NCBI GenBank assembly: GCA_030144725.1
Contig: JASKMD010000003.1
Location: forward strand, 6,377,480 to 6,441,479
Origin: Haematococcus lacustris
Lineage: Eukaryota; Chlorophyta; Chlorophyceae; Chlamydomonadales; Haematococcaceae
Reading direction: 5' to 3'
Length of the DNA: 64,000 nucleotides
Below are positions 47,143-58,867 of this stretch, in pieces (the stretch's first letter is position 1; the number at the start of each line of letters is the position of its first letter). Made by a program: the position numbers and the translations under genes. Below the pieces are notes generated by a model that worked only from the letters and a program-made list of their open reading frames with translations, was not told the origin of the DNA and made no database searches.

Positions 47143-49405
47143 GGCGACCTGAGCATCAACACCACGACGATGTGGTGATTGGGGAGTGAAAAGTAGACAT
47201 GTGGCCTCGCAACGAATGATCGAGATCAGCGCGCTGGCCGTCCACTACTGCTACCACTACTTGGCACATCCTACAGCTCAGCGATGTAGCTCAGTGTACC
47301 CCTTGGCTCGTCAGCCCACCGTCCCCCACATCAGGCTCACCGATACAGCGCGCTGAATGTGTACTACTCGATGTACCAAGCAGCGCGAAAAGATAGCTCT
47401 GTCGTACCTGTGCAGTGGATGCCGATTTCGCGCCAGCTAGTCGGTAAAGCTGGACGTTCCAGGTGTCGCAGGTTGTCCACGGGGTATGGCAAGGTGCCTA
47501 ATCCATAAATTTCCCCTTATCAGCGCGCTGACTGCACTCTAGTAGCACAGCGAAGCGCGATGATGCAGCTCTGCCGTACCTGTGCAGTGGATGCCGGTTT
47601 TGATCAGTCGGTCAGCTGGACGTTCCACGTGACGCAGCTTTTCCACGGGATAGGGCAGGGTGCCTAATTCAGAGACACAGACGATTAGCGCATCACGACC
47701 CTCTGTGTGTGAGAAGTGTGCGAAGGGAAGCGCAGATGCCGGCGACGCAGCAAGCAGTGTGCGTACAGGTGCAGGTGCAATTGTCGGTTAGGTTTCGCGG
47801 GTACTTTGGAGGCCCATGCGGAGGTATGGTTTCGCGCACACGTTCGGGGAATGAGATAGGTGTAGAAGGTCTATAGTTTCTACTGGCAGCAAGTTCATCA
47901 GGACGGCCGATGGTCACCCCCGCCATTGGCGGCACCCCTGATAACATCTTACTGGTCTTTACGAGTTTTACAACGCATGGCGGTGCAGCTCATCAGCGCG
48001 AAGCTAGCGGGCTGCTCGGGCTGATTTGCACCTTTGCCGGGGTCAGCGGGCTCAGACTTTTGGTCACCCCCGCCATTGGCCGCACGCTCAAGAGATAACT
48101 TCTAACTCATTTTTGCACGGATGAGGCCGCCGACTGGCGCGATGAGCTGCTAATGGCCTGACTAGAGTGCAGCCAGCCCCAGCGGTTTGCCGAGTGGCTG
48201 GTCTCTCTGAGAGGACATGAGGTTGGGGGGTTGCATACCCATGTTAGTGTTGAACGCATCGTCAGCGCCACATGAAACTTGGGCTGTAGTTTCATATGGG
48301 TGCAAACATGCCAGTAGCTAAGTGGTAATTTCCTCAGGGCGTGTCACAGCTGACCCCAACACGCGACGTGTTCTGGCGCCACGCAGACACTCTTAGCGAC
48401 CGCTACAGACAGCCTGGATCTATCGCGGCGTGAATGGCGCATCCAAATCAGAATTTAACAGCCCTTCTCCAACTCAGGTGTTCCCAACTAACAGAAAATG
48501 TCAGGAAACTGACCCTTGGCAGTCGGACGGCTGTAACTTTGCACTCACTGCGCCAATTACTATGCTAGATAGTTCACAATGTAGCTAACCCGGCCAGCTA
48601 CCTTTCACCCATCCAGAATGATTTTACACTCAGTAAACCGTGCACAGTGAAGCATCAAAGTTAGTGATTTAAATTTGAGCCGTTGAGGAGCATGCAGTCA
48701 TCGCTACGACCGCCCGCGTCGCTTAGGCTGCTCTACGTGTGCGTGCGCGTCGGCAGCAGCAATCGGATCGGAAAGCGGTTGCGGGAATGTGACACTGAGC
48801 CCACCTCCTCCCCATACCTGGAGGGCAATGCCACAGCTCGACCATTTTGATTTACAACATGCTACTTACTAGGTTAAGCTCCTCTAGGACAGTGTTACAA
48901 AGGCTCATACTCAGCTAAGCCAAACGCTCACTTTGGTCGGTGACCCCCAACTTCCTTTGATGCAAGCCGATTTCAAGGCCAGAGCCATGCAGTCAGTCAC
49001 ACAGCTCCACACCATGACCGAGTTTTGACTCGGCTCCTCTCAGAGTTACACTCCCCTACATGCCATCCACCTGTTCGCGGGCACATGTGGCAGTACGCGG
49101 GCAAAGACTCCAATGGCTAGCGCTGATGGTCAGATTACGCAGACTAAACCGCCAATGCCAATGTGATAAACGCTATCGAAAACGGTTCAGTATGGAAAGA
49201 GTACTTGCATGAAGATTACCAACCCCATGTTGGGAACACCTGACTCCAACACGGGTTTAGTCCACATGTGACAGCAACTTCAAGGTGTTCTATACATTGA
49301 TACCTGTGGTTCCTGCGCAGCCAAACGAAGCTAGAATTAGTCAAGGCTGTGATCATCGAACAGCTATCGCCGCGAACAACGGTCCAACGGTGGGATTGTC
49401 ACAGC
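47143..49405. other. region upstream of the NLR gene, no gene recognised
   Basis: The minus-strand frame 47693-47947 (84 codons) and other short frames show no known motif. Two related blocks, 47396-47500 and 47568-47672, are noted separately. GGTCACCCCCGCCATTGGCG/C recurs at 47915 and 48061. The NLR promoter should lie at the left end of this stretch, but no TATA box stands out. Confidence 0.4.
47396..47672 (-). repeat. duplicated exon-like block
   Basis: Two blocks about 172 bp apart each run from an ATTAG|GC acceptor-like site to CACTGCACAG|GTACG. Both are open in the same phase (2 bases in, 1 out), reading T-L-P-Y-P-V-D-N-L-R-H-L-E-R-P-A and T-L-P-Y-P-V-E-K-L-R-H-V-E-R-P-A, both ending G-I-H-C-T. 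They may be tandemly duplicated exons of an unrecognised minus-strand gene. Confidence 0.4.
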
Positions 49406-49957
49406 CAGTGTTGTGAAAACTTCAGATTTTCATTCAGATTTTCAATGAAAATTTTCATCTGAAAATCTGAACGTATTCACTGCAAATCTGAAAGTGCCGG
49501 GTACTGCCCCCGGTCAGATCGTGGCGCGATGGCAGCAGCAGGCGAACAGCAGCTCGCAGGCAACCAGAGACTCGCCCTAGTGCAAACTGCCCGGGCTATA
49601 GTCGCTGCCATCGGAAGGAGCCCGGCGCTGCCAATCCCACGGGTGTCGCAGAGCCTTCCGCTTGGCTTGGCTGGCGCCAGCGCGCTGCAGCCACAGCGGA
49701 AGAAGCGTAAGGCAGGCAGGACGGCTTGCATCTTTTAAATTGGCTTGCATGTCTGACCTTAAGCGAACTGAGCATTTATGCATTTCTTGAAGTGCAGACC
49801 TGCAAACAAGCCGCGTGCATAAAGGGAGGATGGGAAACCATCTGCAAACGATCATTTTCACTGGCGTGAAAGTCTTTCAGATTTTCAATGAAACACTTTC
49901 ATTTTCATGAAAATCTGAAAATCTGAAAACCTGAAAATCTGAAGATTCACAACACTG
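49406..49957. mobile_element. hAT-type MITE with perfect 8-bp target duplication
   Basis: The element starts CAGTGTTGTGAA and ends TTCACAACACTG, with further inverted TTCAGATTTTC/GAAAATCTGAA repeats inside each end. It is flanked by GTCACAGC at 49398-49405 and 49958-49965. Terminal CA(G/A)TG...CACTG and an 8-bp duplication are hAT features. It is 552 bp. Confidence 0.9.
49529..49738 (+). CDS. 69-codon ORF carried in the hAT-type MITE
   Basis: It begins M-A-A-A-G-E-Q-Q-L-A and ends with a basic cluster, Q-R-K-K-R-K-A-G-R, like a nuclear localisation signal. It might be the first exon of the parent transposase or a captured host segment; no family is recognised. Confidence 0.3.
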   Translation: MAAAGEQQLAGNQRLALVQTARAIVAAIGRSPALPIPRVSQSLPLGLAGASALQPQRKKRKAGRTACIF

Positions 49958-50189
49958 GTCACAGCTGAGTTGCTGTCGAGCTGCATTTCACGCATGTATA
50001 AGTTGCGTAGGCTCATAAACACATGTGCTACTTAGGCTCCCCATTCCCGGCGTGCCCCGCCCCTGGCGTGCCTCATTTGCCCCCTAGAATGACCTGTGCA
50101 CTACTTTGCCTGTGTGTTGTAGTTTGATGCTACTTGCGTGAGGGTTTGTCTGCGCCTACACAAATATAAACACGGCAACTCATCCAGAT

Positions 50190-50666
50190 CTATCCCCCGA
50201 GAAAAGCGATGAGGTGTTGCTCTGACACTGCATCGGCAGCTTTAACCTGGACCATCGGGATGTGGTAGCCACTGAGCTGCATAGCGGATGCAGTTAACTC
50301 GCGCTCCATAGCCGCAACGCCATCATCCCGGCCATCGGCCGTATCCAATCTCGCCCAGTGTTGCACGTCCTCATTCTCCTCGTCCTCCGCGAAGAAGTCG
50401 CTGCCATCACCTAGTGTATCGCCTAGCATGCTCAGTAGCCAGGCATCCGAGCAGTCGTCCCCGGGTACCTTGACCGGCTGGCTGGCAGCGGGCGTGTGCT
50501 TGAGCGTCTGCGGGAAACTTGGACCGGGAGGCGGAGCGCGGGCGGAGGGCGACTGGCTAGGAAAGGGCGCCGGGAGCGCTCCAACTGTCCCTGTGGACAG
50601 CGCAGCGCACATGCCATGTAACGCAGGGTTGCCGGAGGCTAACCTGGCTGTGAAGAAGCCGTCCAT
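50190..50666 (-). CDS. hypothetical protein, 158 residues
   Basis: An open frame from ATG at 50666 to TAG at 50190 reads M-D-G-F-F-T-A-R-L, a Pro/Ser-rich middle, then an acidic part (L-L-S-M-L-G-D-T-L-G-D-G-S-D-F-F-A-E-D-E-E-N-E-D). There is no known domain. The mix of acidic and hydrophobic residues could suit an activation-type segment, but this is weak. It could be one exon of a larger gene; no splice partner was identified. Confidence 0.35.
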   Translation of the reverse strand: MDGFFTARLASGNPALHGMCAALSTGTVGALPAPFPSQSPSARAPPPGPSFPQTLKHTPAASQPVKVPGDDCSDAWLLSMLGDTLGDGSDFFAEDEENEDVQHWARLDTADGRDDGVAAMERELTASAMQLSGYHIPMVQVKAADAVSEQHLIAFLGG

Positions 50667-51385
50667 GCTCTGCCGTGGTCTCTTAGGCTGGTCATAGCAG
50701 GCCCCTGGGTGAACTTTAACGTGAGCTGAGCTAAAGTTGTCAGTGATGGCTTCCTGTGTCTAACAGTGTTACTGTTAGCGCTTTACATAGCGTTCGCCAT
50801 GGAATGCTGTATTCTTGAGGTCGAGCTTTCAATGACGTTTTGACCTGGGCCATATTTTTGACCTGAGCCAACTAATGTCGAACTATGAATCTATGGGTAC
50901 GAAAAGAAACTGGTGTTTAATCGCCTAAAGTGAGTGAGTCCATGAATCCTGACCCTAAAACAGAAGCAGGTGTGGTGACAGGAGCAGAGTCTAGGTGCCA
51001 TTCCAAAGGCAGAGCCACATGCCGTACCATGCCCAAGGCAGAGCCTGCGCACCTTGCCAGTGCAGTGTGTGCTGGTGCTGGACCGGAGCCATCTGCCGGG
51101 CTTGCAGGTCGGCTGCTGCGCTGAAGGGCATGGCAAAGTGGCCTTGCAGCGTGAGGGGCAGGCCCTGCAGCAGTGAAGGGCACGCAGGGCAGCCAAAGCC
51201 CAGGCTGGTACAAGCTATATTATGAGCTCTGGTACGAGGAACAGTTCCATCACCATCACAGGCAGGCCACCATGACCCAAAAGGACACCTCATTCAGCAT
51301 TGTCTCCTGCAGCAAGGTTGCCCAACTCTCAGCTCTGGTACGAGGAAGCAACACTTGAGCGGACACATGCCTGCCACCATATAGT

Positions 51386-51390
51386 TTACA
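51386..51390 (-). terminator. TGTAA, possible poly(A) signal of the methyltransferase gene
   Basis: It is the first TGTAA past the stop at 51945, and lies beyond the GCCCA satellite. If used, the 61-copy repeat is part of the 3' UTR. Confidence 0.35.
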
Positions 51391-51425
51391 GAGGGTGCAA
51401 GCATGAGCCTCCCGGATGAGCATGA

Positions 51426-51730
51426 GCCCAGCCCAGCCCAGCCCAGCCCAGCCCAGCCCAGCCCAGCCCAGCCCAGCCCAGCCCAGCCCAGCCCAGCCCA
51501 GCCCAGCCCAGCCCAGCCCAGCCCAGCCCAGCCCAGCCCAGCCCAGCCCAGCCCAGCCCAGCCCAGCCCAGCCCAGCCCAGCCCAGCCCAGCCCAGCCCA
51601 GCCCAGCCCAGCCCAGCCCAGCCCAGCCCAGCCCAGCCCAGCCCAGCCCAGCCCAGCCCAGCCCAGCCCAGCCCAGCCCAGCCCAGCCCAGCCCAGCCCA
51701 GCCCAGCCCAGCCCAGCCCAGCCCAGCCCA
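51426..51730. repeat. (GCCCA) x61, uninterrupted
   Basis: There are 305 bp of perfect 5-bp repeats. All three frames on both strands stay open, giving P-A-Q-P-S and G-W-A-G-L repeat ORFs, which I do not regard as genes. The minus strand (TGGGC) is G-rich. Confidence 0.98.
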
Positions 51731-51944
51731 GTTCCATTGACACCCCCTCAGTTGTATTCCCAGCTTGCAGGGTTCATGTGCCATCTACGCTACAGAGGGT
51801 GCCAACCTCACCCTCCCACTCCTAATAGACATAGCTATGCCAGAGTGAGCGATAAACCCCTATGCCCGGTAACCCTAATCCTTACCCTAAACCAAACCTC
51901 ACCCACCCCTGACCCTAACCTCACACTCCCCTCAAGGCATCCTC

Positions 51945-54900
51945 TCAGCTGACACACAAACGCTGATCAGGACACACACACCAAGCCCTCCAGGCTGGCA
52001 GCTCAGCATCAATCTTCCACTGTCGCATGTGAGTGGGGTTATCGCGATACAGGTGCATGCTGCTGCGCTCCATGCACTCGTCAGTTGACCGTGATGCAGC
52101 CATGTGCTGCACCTGCACCTGCCTCCATCCATGCGATCCACCTGGCCGCCGCCCCTCTCACCTTCATCACCCGGTGGCCCAGTGACTCAAAGCCCAGAGC
52201 CAAGCTGCGCTGCAGGGGTGACTGCAAGAAGCGCACGTGGTGCAGGGCATAGGAGGACACCCGGAAGTGCTGCAGCTGCTCCATGTTGCCGGCGTACATC
52301 AGCATGTGCTGCCACACCTGCAGCCCCCAGGCAAACTCACACAACTGGTGTCTATGACCTGTGCTCAGTGACACGACAACAGCTGGCATTGCCTTGCGGC
52401 CTGGCACCAATGGTGTCAGGTTGTGGCATCTTTGAGCTTGCCCTAGCTGTATGCGCTCTTGCGCTGTCTGTGGCCTAGCTCGGTGGCTGACAATGTGCAG
52501 GCCATGTCTGCAGGGAGAAAGAATTGGAAAGGCATGGCAAAACCCCTCCAACCACCTCCCTCTCTGGCTACTGGGCAAGCCCTGCTGGACTTCACCAACC
52601 TTCATCCCCACGCCCACCCCAGTACCATCCATGCCTCCTGACCCTGCATTGCAATCTGCTCCACCTCTCCTGCCTCCGCCTCCCTGCCTCCGCCTCCCTG
52701 CCTCCGCCTCCCTGCCTCCACCCCTGCCTCCGCCTCCCTGCCTCCACCCCTGCCTCCGCCCCTGCAGTCCCTCCCACCCGCAATGTCCAGGCCCTACCAG
52801 TACAGCCGCCTTGAGGCCCTTGGGCTCAACCACTTGCAGCAGCTGCGCCATGACCATGGGGTTAGTGCGGGCATCAGGGTACACGTCCAGGTACAGGCTG
52901 CGCATCCAGTTCACCACCTGGAGCACAGCAGCCCCAACAGCTGGCTGACGGTGGGTGGCACACACATGGGGTCATGGGGCCAGGGGTGTGGAGGGGAAGG
53001 TGCCGACGTGCAGAGAGTGAGGCCCCCGCCCCCGCCCCCGGCCCCGCCCCACCCCGCCCCACCTAACTCCCAGCAACTGACCGTATGGCAGACCTCTGCC
53101 TCCTCGTTCCTGGGGTGTTGTTGGCCAGGGAGCAGCTCGCCAGTGGGCTGGGGCATGTGCAGCAGGCTGTTCACTTGATTAAACGCAACCTGACGCAAGT
53201 GGCACAGCGTGGGGAATGTCACCGGCAGCAACAGCAGCCCCAGTGGAAGCGATATTTGCTCTTGCTGCTGCTGCTGCTGCTACTAGGAAGGAGGACAAGG
53301 AAGATAACAAGGAGGAGGAGGAGGAGGAGGAGGAGGTGGTGGTCGCACTCACCACTGAAAAGGGGTGCAGGTCCACGGTTGCATGTGCCCCATGGTGGCA
53401 GCCGCCTGGCTCAGCTCTGCAGGCTGCAGGCGTGTCGGCGTACACCAGACTCTTCCAGCACGGCCTGCAGCGGCAGCACTGGCAGTGGCTAGGGGGGTGG
53501 GACAGCACAAGCCAGGTCACACAAGCCAGGGTCACACAAGCCAGGTCACGCAAGCCAGGTTCATAAGGGTGTGTAAGGGGCCTAAGTAAGGGTGTGAACA
53601 GCTGAGGGTGCGGCTGAGGGTGCGTAAAGCTGGTTGGTGCCAGGTACAGGCAGGTAGGGAGGCGGCAGGAGCACAGCAGCAGCAGCAGCAGCAGCAGCAA
53701 CAAGGGCAACAAGGGGAGGTGACGAGGGCAGGTGGGAGGTGGGGTCGCACTTGGGCTTGATCTTGCATGCAATCTCTGGCTCCACCTCCGGGCACATCAT
53801 GACTTGGGCCTGTGGAACAGCAACTGCACTCGCAAGGTCACACATCAGCAAATGCAGTATCACACTTCGGCATCACGGCAATAGCATGAAATCCACCTGT
53901 TGTGGATGTACAGCTGTGTGGTGTGGAGTGATGTGTGGCACTGTGGAAGCAGGTCACACAATTGTTTACCCTGGCGGGCCTGGTAGGAGGGGAGTCCGAC
54001 GGCGGGGTCGTAGTCCTATCCATCTTTCTTTTCACCCTGATGGCTGCCATCGCATGGCTGCAGTGGGTGGGTCATACACAGTGTATGCCCAGAGGTGCTA
54101 GGACGTCTCAAGGTAGGATCCAGGGCGTGGGCAAGGCACGGCGGGGTCGTGCAGGCATGGTGAGGCGTGGGATGGCGGGTGGGGTCAAGTGAGTGGCTGG
54201 GTCATACACAATCGTGTGCCCAGAGGTGCTAGGGTGTCAAGGGATCAACCCATTGCGTTGGCAAGGCATGACAGGGTGATGCAGGCACGGTGAGGCCCCA
54301 TAGCCACCCAGCTGGGGCGGCCTACCTTCTCTGACAGCCCACGAAACATCCAGAGTGGCAGGTGGTAGACCTGGTCAGGCACACAAGCACGCAGGAAAGT
54401 GACAGCCTGCTAGCTTCACTGCTTCACTGCTGCACTCTTGGTGGCACAGCATTGAACAGCACCCATTGAACAGCTCCCTTGCTACTGTTGCTGTTGTCTC
54501 TTGTCTCTTGTCTTTGTTGTAGTTAGTTGGTGTAAACATCACCTCTCACCTGCACCTTGCTCTTGCTATTGTTCCTGTTGCTACTGTCTCTTTTCATTTC
54601 ATATGGTATGCTATAAGCAGGTTAAGATCCAGCAGCTGTGCTGAATGCCTGAATGCGCCTCAGGTCAAGGGACTGTTGTAAGCTGTTGGATGGCAGCCTC
54701 AGGGCAGGTAGTTCGGGCAACGTGTAGCGGTGCTGCCCTAAACTAGGGGCAGATGAGGGCTCCCTGAGGCTCAAGGGAGTCAGAGCCTGACCCTAACCCT
54801 TACCCTAACCCTAACCCTGACTGGGCTCATGCTCTACTCTGCTGGGGCTCAGGGGAGCTTGAGCTGGGGGTTGGGCTCTAGGCAACCTGCTAGGACATGG

Positions 54901-55496
54901 GCTGTCCCGTGGCCGTGTAGAAAAGGTGAGGCCTGATGCGGGCTGCTGTGAGGCACATCCACCCACACCCACACCCACACCCACACCCACACCCACACCC
55001 ACACCCACACCCACACCCACACCCACACCCACACCCGCACCCGCACCCGCACCCGCACCCACACCTACACCCACACCCACACCCACATAACAACCCTGTG
55101 TGTATGCCGTGACCGCACAGGTTGTGTGACATGCACCGCCCTTTGTGTGACCCCGGTGTGAGCAGAGTGGGGTGTGAGGCCCTCATGATGCTGTACCTGC
55201 ATGGCCATGCCCCACACCGCCTCCAGACTCTCCACGCTATGGCCCTCTGGCAGCTGCACGCACACATGCAGGCGCAGCACATGCAACCAAGAAATGCACA
55301 TGTCAAAACATGCCATGCAGGCTGTACATTCCCTAAACTAGGATGCACCACATCAGGCCCAGTTCCTGATTAGGCGCAAACCACAACCTTGTCACACTTG
55401 CTATCATGCCTCTCACACCTGAGGGAAGGGCACCAGGTTGACAGCCGGGGCCCCTGAGCGCAGCGTGGCCACCAGCTGGGCAAAGGTAGGGCCAAA
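51945..55496 (-). CDS. methyltransferase exons 11-19: uncharacterised C-terminal region
   Basis: Exons 11-19 encode [75 protein letters not shown] and a final basic segment with H-M-R-Q-W-K-I. Every exon boundary uses consensus AG/GT sites; exons 15-18 are phase 0. No domain was recognised. Confidence 0.65.
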
Positions 55497-58400
55497 CTGC
55501 GGGCAGCAGGTGGGGCTGCAGGTGGGGCAGGGGGTGGGGCAGCGGGTGGGGCCAAATGCGTGGGGCAGGGCAGGGAGCTGCAGAAGAGGCAGGGGAGCTG
55601 AAAGGGAGGCCCACTGAGAGGCATGCTAGTGGGTCGGTAGGGGAGGGTGATGAGTGATGGGACACGCCAGCGCCGAATACATGGCCAGGGATGTGAGCTG
55701 CGGTTAGGGGTAGGGTCCCCATAACCCTAACCCCACTATCCGAAGTCCATGGCTAGGGATGGGGTTTAGGGTTGGGGTTAGGGTTCCCTTAAACCTCAGC
55801 CTCAAACCCTCAACCCTCAATCTTGACCCTGACCCTACACCAAGATGGGGAGTAAGCTCCAGCTCAGTATGCAGTGGCTCCCTGCACCATAAACTATAAA
55901 CCCCAGGTGTCTTTAACTCTAGAAAACAGGTTCCCTAAAGTCTAAATCCTGATCCTCAGGCTTGTGTGCTCAGCTCAGTGTGCAATGATGACGAGTAGCA
56001 CTGAGAGGCAAGGTTGCATGTTGTGAGCCAGGCTTGAGAGTGTGCATTGTGACCCTCTGCAGTCACTCATGCACCACAGGCTGCAGCGCAAAACTTACAC
56101 AACTGCTGTGCCCTCTGTTCCCGCTGTGCTTGCTGTGCCATGGTGCCAACAGCGAGCATGCCAGCAGGGCAGGAGGCTGGTGCGAGGCATCAGACCTGGA
56201 GTTTCTCAGCCGCTGCCAGGTCAAAGTCACGGCACACCATGTAGTAGGAGATGGCGTCCTGCACACAGCCACGACCACCACCACCTGCTATGATACCCGC
56301 AGGCCTGCGCAGAGGGCACACTCCTCAGGGTGGCAAACCCCTGCCCCGGCGTGCCCTGCCCTGCCCTGCCCTGCCCTGCACACAGCCACCCCGCTTGTAC
56401 TTTCAGTCCATGTACACAACCATGCACACAACCATGCACACAGCCATGCAACCCCTTAAACCTCCCTGCCATGCCTGTTTAGGCGCCCCTTACCTGACTA
56501 GGCACTCCTTACCCACCTGGTGACATGAACGTGGCTTGTAGCTCTGGATGGTGCCCTTGAACACGCGACGCAGCATGGCCAGCACACCATTCCTGAGCAG
56601 CGGGCAATGCACAGCATCAATGTGAGGGGCACGGGAAGGAGTTGTCCTGAGCGTTCCTGAGTTGGAGTCAGGCGGGCCGGATGTTGGCAAATGCAGCAAT
56701 TGCTTGCCCCAAGACCCATGCAGGCTGGCTAGGATGTCAGGCACCGGCTGTGTTGTAATGGCATAGTGAGGCAGCTCAAAATCATAAAGAGACCCATGGA
56801 AGCTAGGCAGGTTGGACAGGCTGGCAGGGGGCACGCAGGCCTGAGGGTGAAGTGCACGTGAATAGGAACCGCACGGTCCAGGACTGGGTGCCCACCAGTG
56901 GCTGACCAGGTGCCAGAAGCGTGCCCGCATGGCGTGCCCGCATGCAGCGAGCATGACAACATGTTGAGTGCCGGTGTGTGATGCCGTGGCATGTTAAAAG
57001 GTTAGCATAGGACAGCGGGGTAGCGTGGCAGTGGGCTAAGAGGGCAGCTTCTAGGTGACCATGCGGATGTGCATGCGGGAGGCCTTAGCAAAGGAGACCA
57101 GGGTCAGGGGGTTAGGGCTCTTGAATCCCACACCCTAAGCCTGAAGCACACGGCGTCGAAGCTGGCGTGGGTGAAGGGAGGAGCTTCCGCCTGGGGTATG
57201 ACCTGCTCCCACCACCTACTCTACAAAGGCAGAGGGGTGTGAGCCACAGCCATCAGGCCGCAGGCTGGCTGCAGGCTGGCTGCCACGCCGCGGTGCTGAG
57301 CCACAGCCATCAGGCTGCAGTTGCCATCTTCCTAGCAGTGGCTCCCCAATGCTCTTTCGCTGGACTGGGCGCTGCAGGTCTCCTAACCAGCTCAGTGACA
57401 CTGCAGGCGGTCTGGGACGCAGGCCCAGAGCCCCAGGCAGTGCAGGCCTCCCTAGCAGTGACCCTGGTTCAAGGTGTCTTGGACCCACGCCTGAGGTATG
57501 GCCTGCTCCCACCACTGACCCTACAGGGGGAGAGGGGGGTGCCCCAAGGGGGCTTTGGTCATGCAAGCAGTACCACCTAGTAGGCAGCACCTCACACCTC
57601 CCGCCCAGCATGTTCCTGCCCTATGAAGGTTCCTGGTCGGGTCAGGGCCTTGGGGTGGTCAAAACCCTTCAAGCTGGTCACCTCGCCGTTAGTGTCTAGC
57701 CACTTATGGCCCTGCCCTGCCGGGTGCTGGTCTTTGTGGGGTCAGGGCAGTAAGGGGGTGACGCTGGCAACAGCGCCCTTGCTTGTCTGAGCGCTGCAGG
57801 CCTCCCCAGCAGCTCAGTCGCCCCTGAGGGGGTCTGGGGTGCAAGCCCACAGCCCTTAGGCCCTGCAGGCCGAGCTAGAACCTCAGGAGCAGAGCCAGAG
57901 CCCTCAAGCCGCAGTTGCCAGCTTCCTAGCAGTGGCTCCAGCTCGCTTTCCCTCTCGCTGGTCTGGGCGCTGCAGGTTTGCTAACCAGCTCAGAGCCCTT
58001 CAGCCCAGAACCCTCAGCCCACCAGACCCCTCAGGCGCTGCAGGCCTCTGGGCCCAGACACCCCAAAGGCCTCAGCCGCTGCAGGCCTCCCAAGCAATGG
58101 CCTTTGGGGCGTCTGGGGCTCAGTGGCTCCAGGTGGAGACTCACGTGAAGTGGCTCCAGGTCATGCTGGCGCGCAGCACCACATCCCCTCCAGGCTTCAG
58201 GTTCCAGGCCATGATGGCCAGCTGGGCGGCCAGCAGCGCTTGGTTGGCGGCGATGAAGGACACGTAGCAGTTGAAGGCTGGGTTCTGGAGCAGTTGAAGC
58301 AGTTGAGGCAGTTACAAGCCGGGTTCTGGAGCAGTTAGAAAGGGTTGAGGAAGCAGAAAGCGGGTACGAGGAAGAGAGAAATGTTAAGACAGAGGGTTGG

Positions 58401-58801
58401 GGAGAATAGAGGTGAGGAGGGGAGGGTAGAGGAAACAATGAATAAGACAGAGCATAGATGAGGAGAGAGGAGGAGAGGGGGAGATGAAGGGTAAGGGAGG
58501 GTAGAGAGGTTGGCAGGCAATCACGCATCACCTCCCTCCTCCACCCCACCCCTACCCCTCCCGCTACAGTATGCTACAGTACTTCCCCCTCCACATCTCC
58601 CCCACATCACTTTGCCCACCCACCTCCCCTTAGCCCGCTGGTTGATGGCACCTCCCCCAGCCCACAAGCCTCTCCCACCCACCTCCCAGTCCGCTTTGAA
58701 GGACACCTCCATGTGGATGTGCTGCTTGCCACCCAGCACAGAGCCGTCCAGGATCATCAGCTGACACAGGTTGCGGCACCCAGCAAGCTTGGCCACTGCA
58801 C

Positions 58802-58867
<66 letters not shown>

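Noticed and set aside
51294..51952. Long ORFs of P-A-Q-P-S or G-W-A-G-L repeats on both strands
   Set aside because: They are translations of the uninterrupted GCCCA satellite, whose 15-base register keeps every frame open.
54780..55800. Telomere-like CCCTAA words (also 51870-51930) as an internal telomere
   Set aside because: They are short, irregular, mixed with CCCTGA, and not a tandem array.
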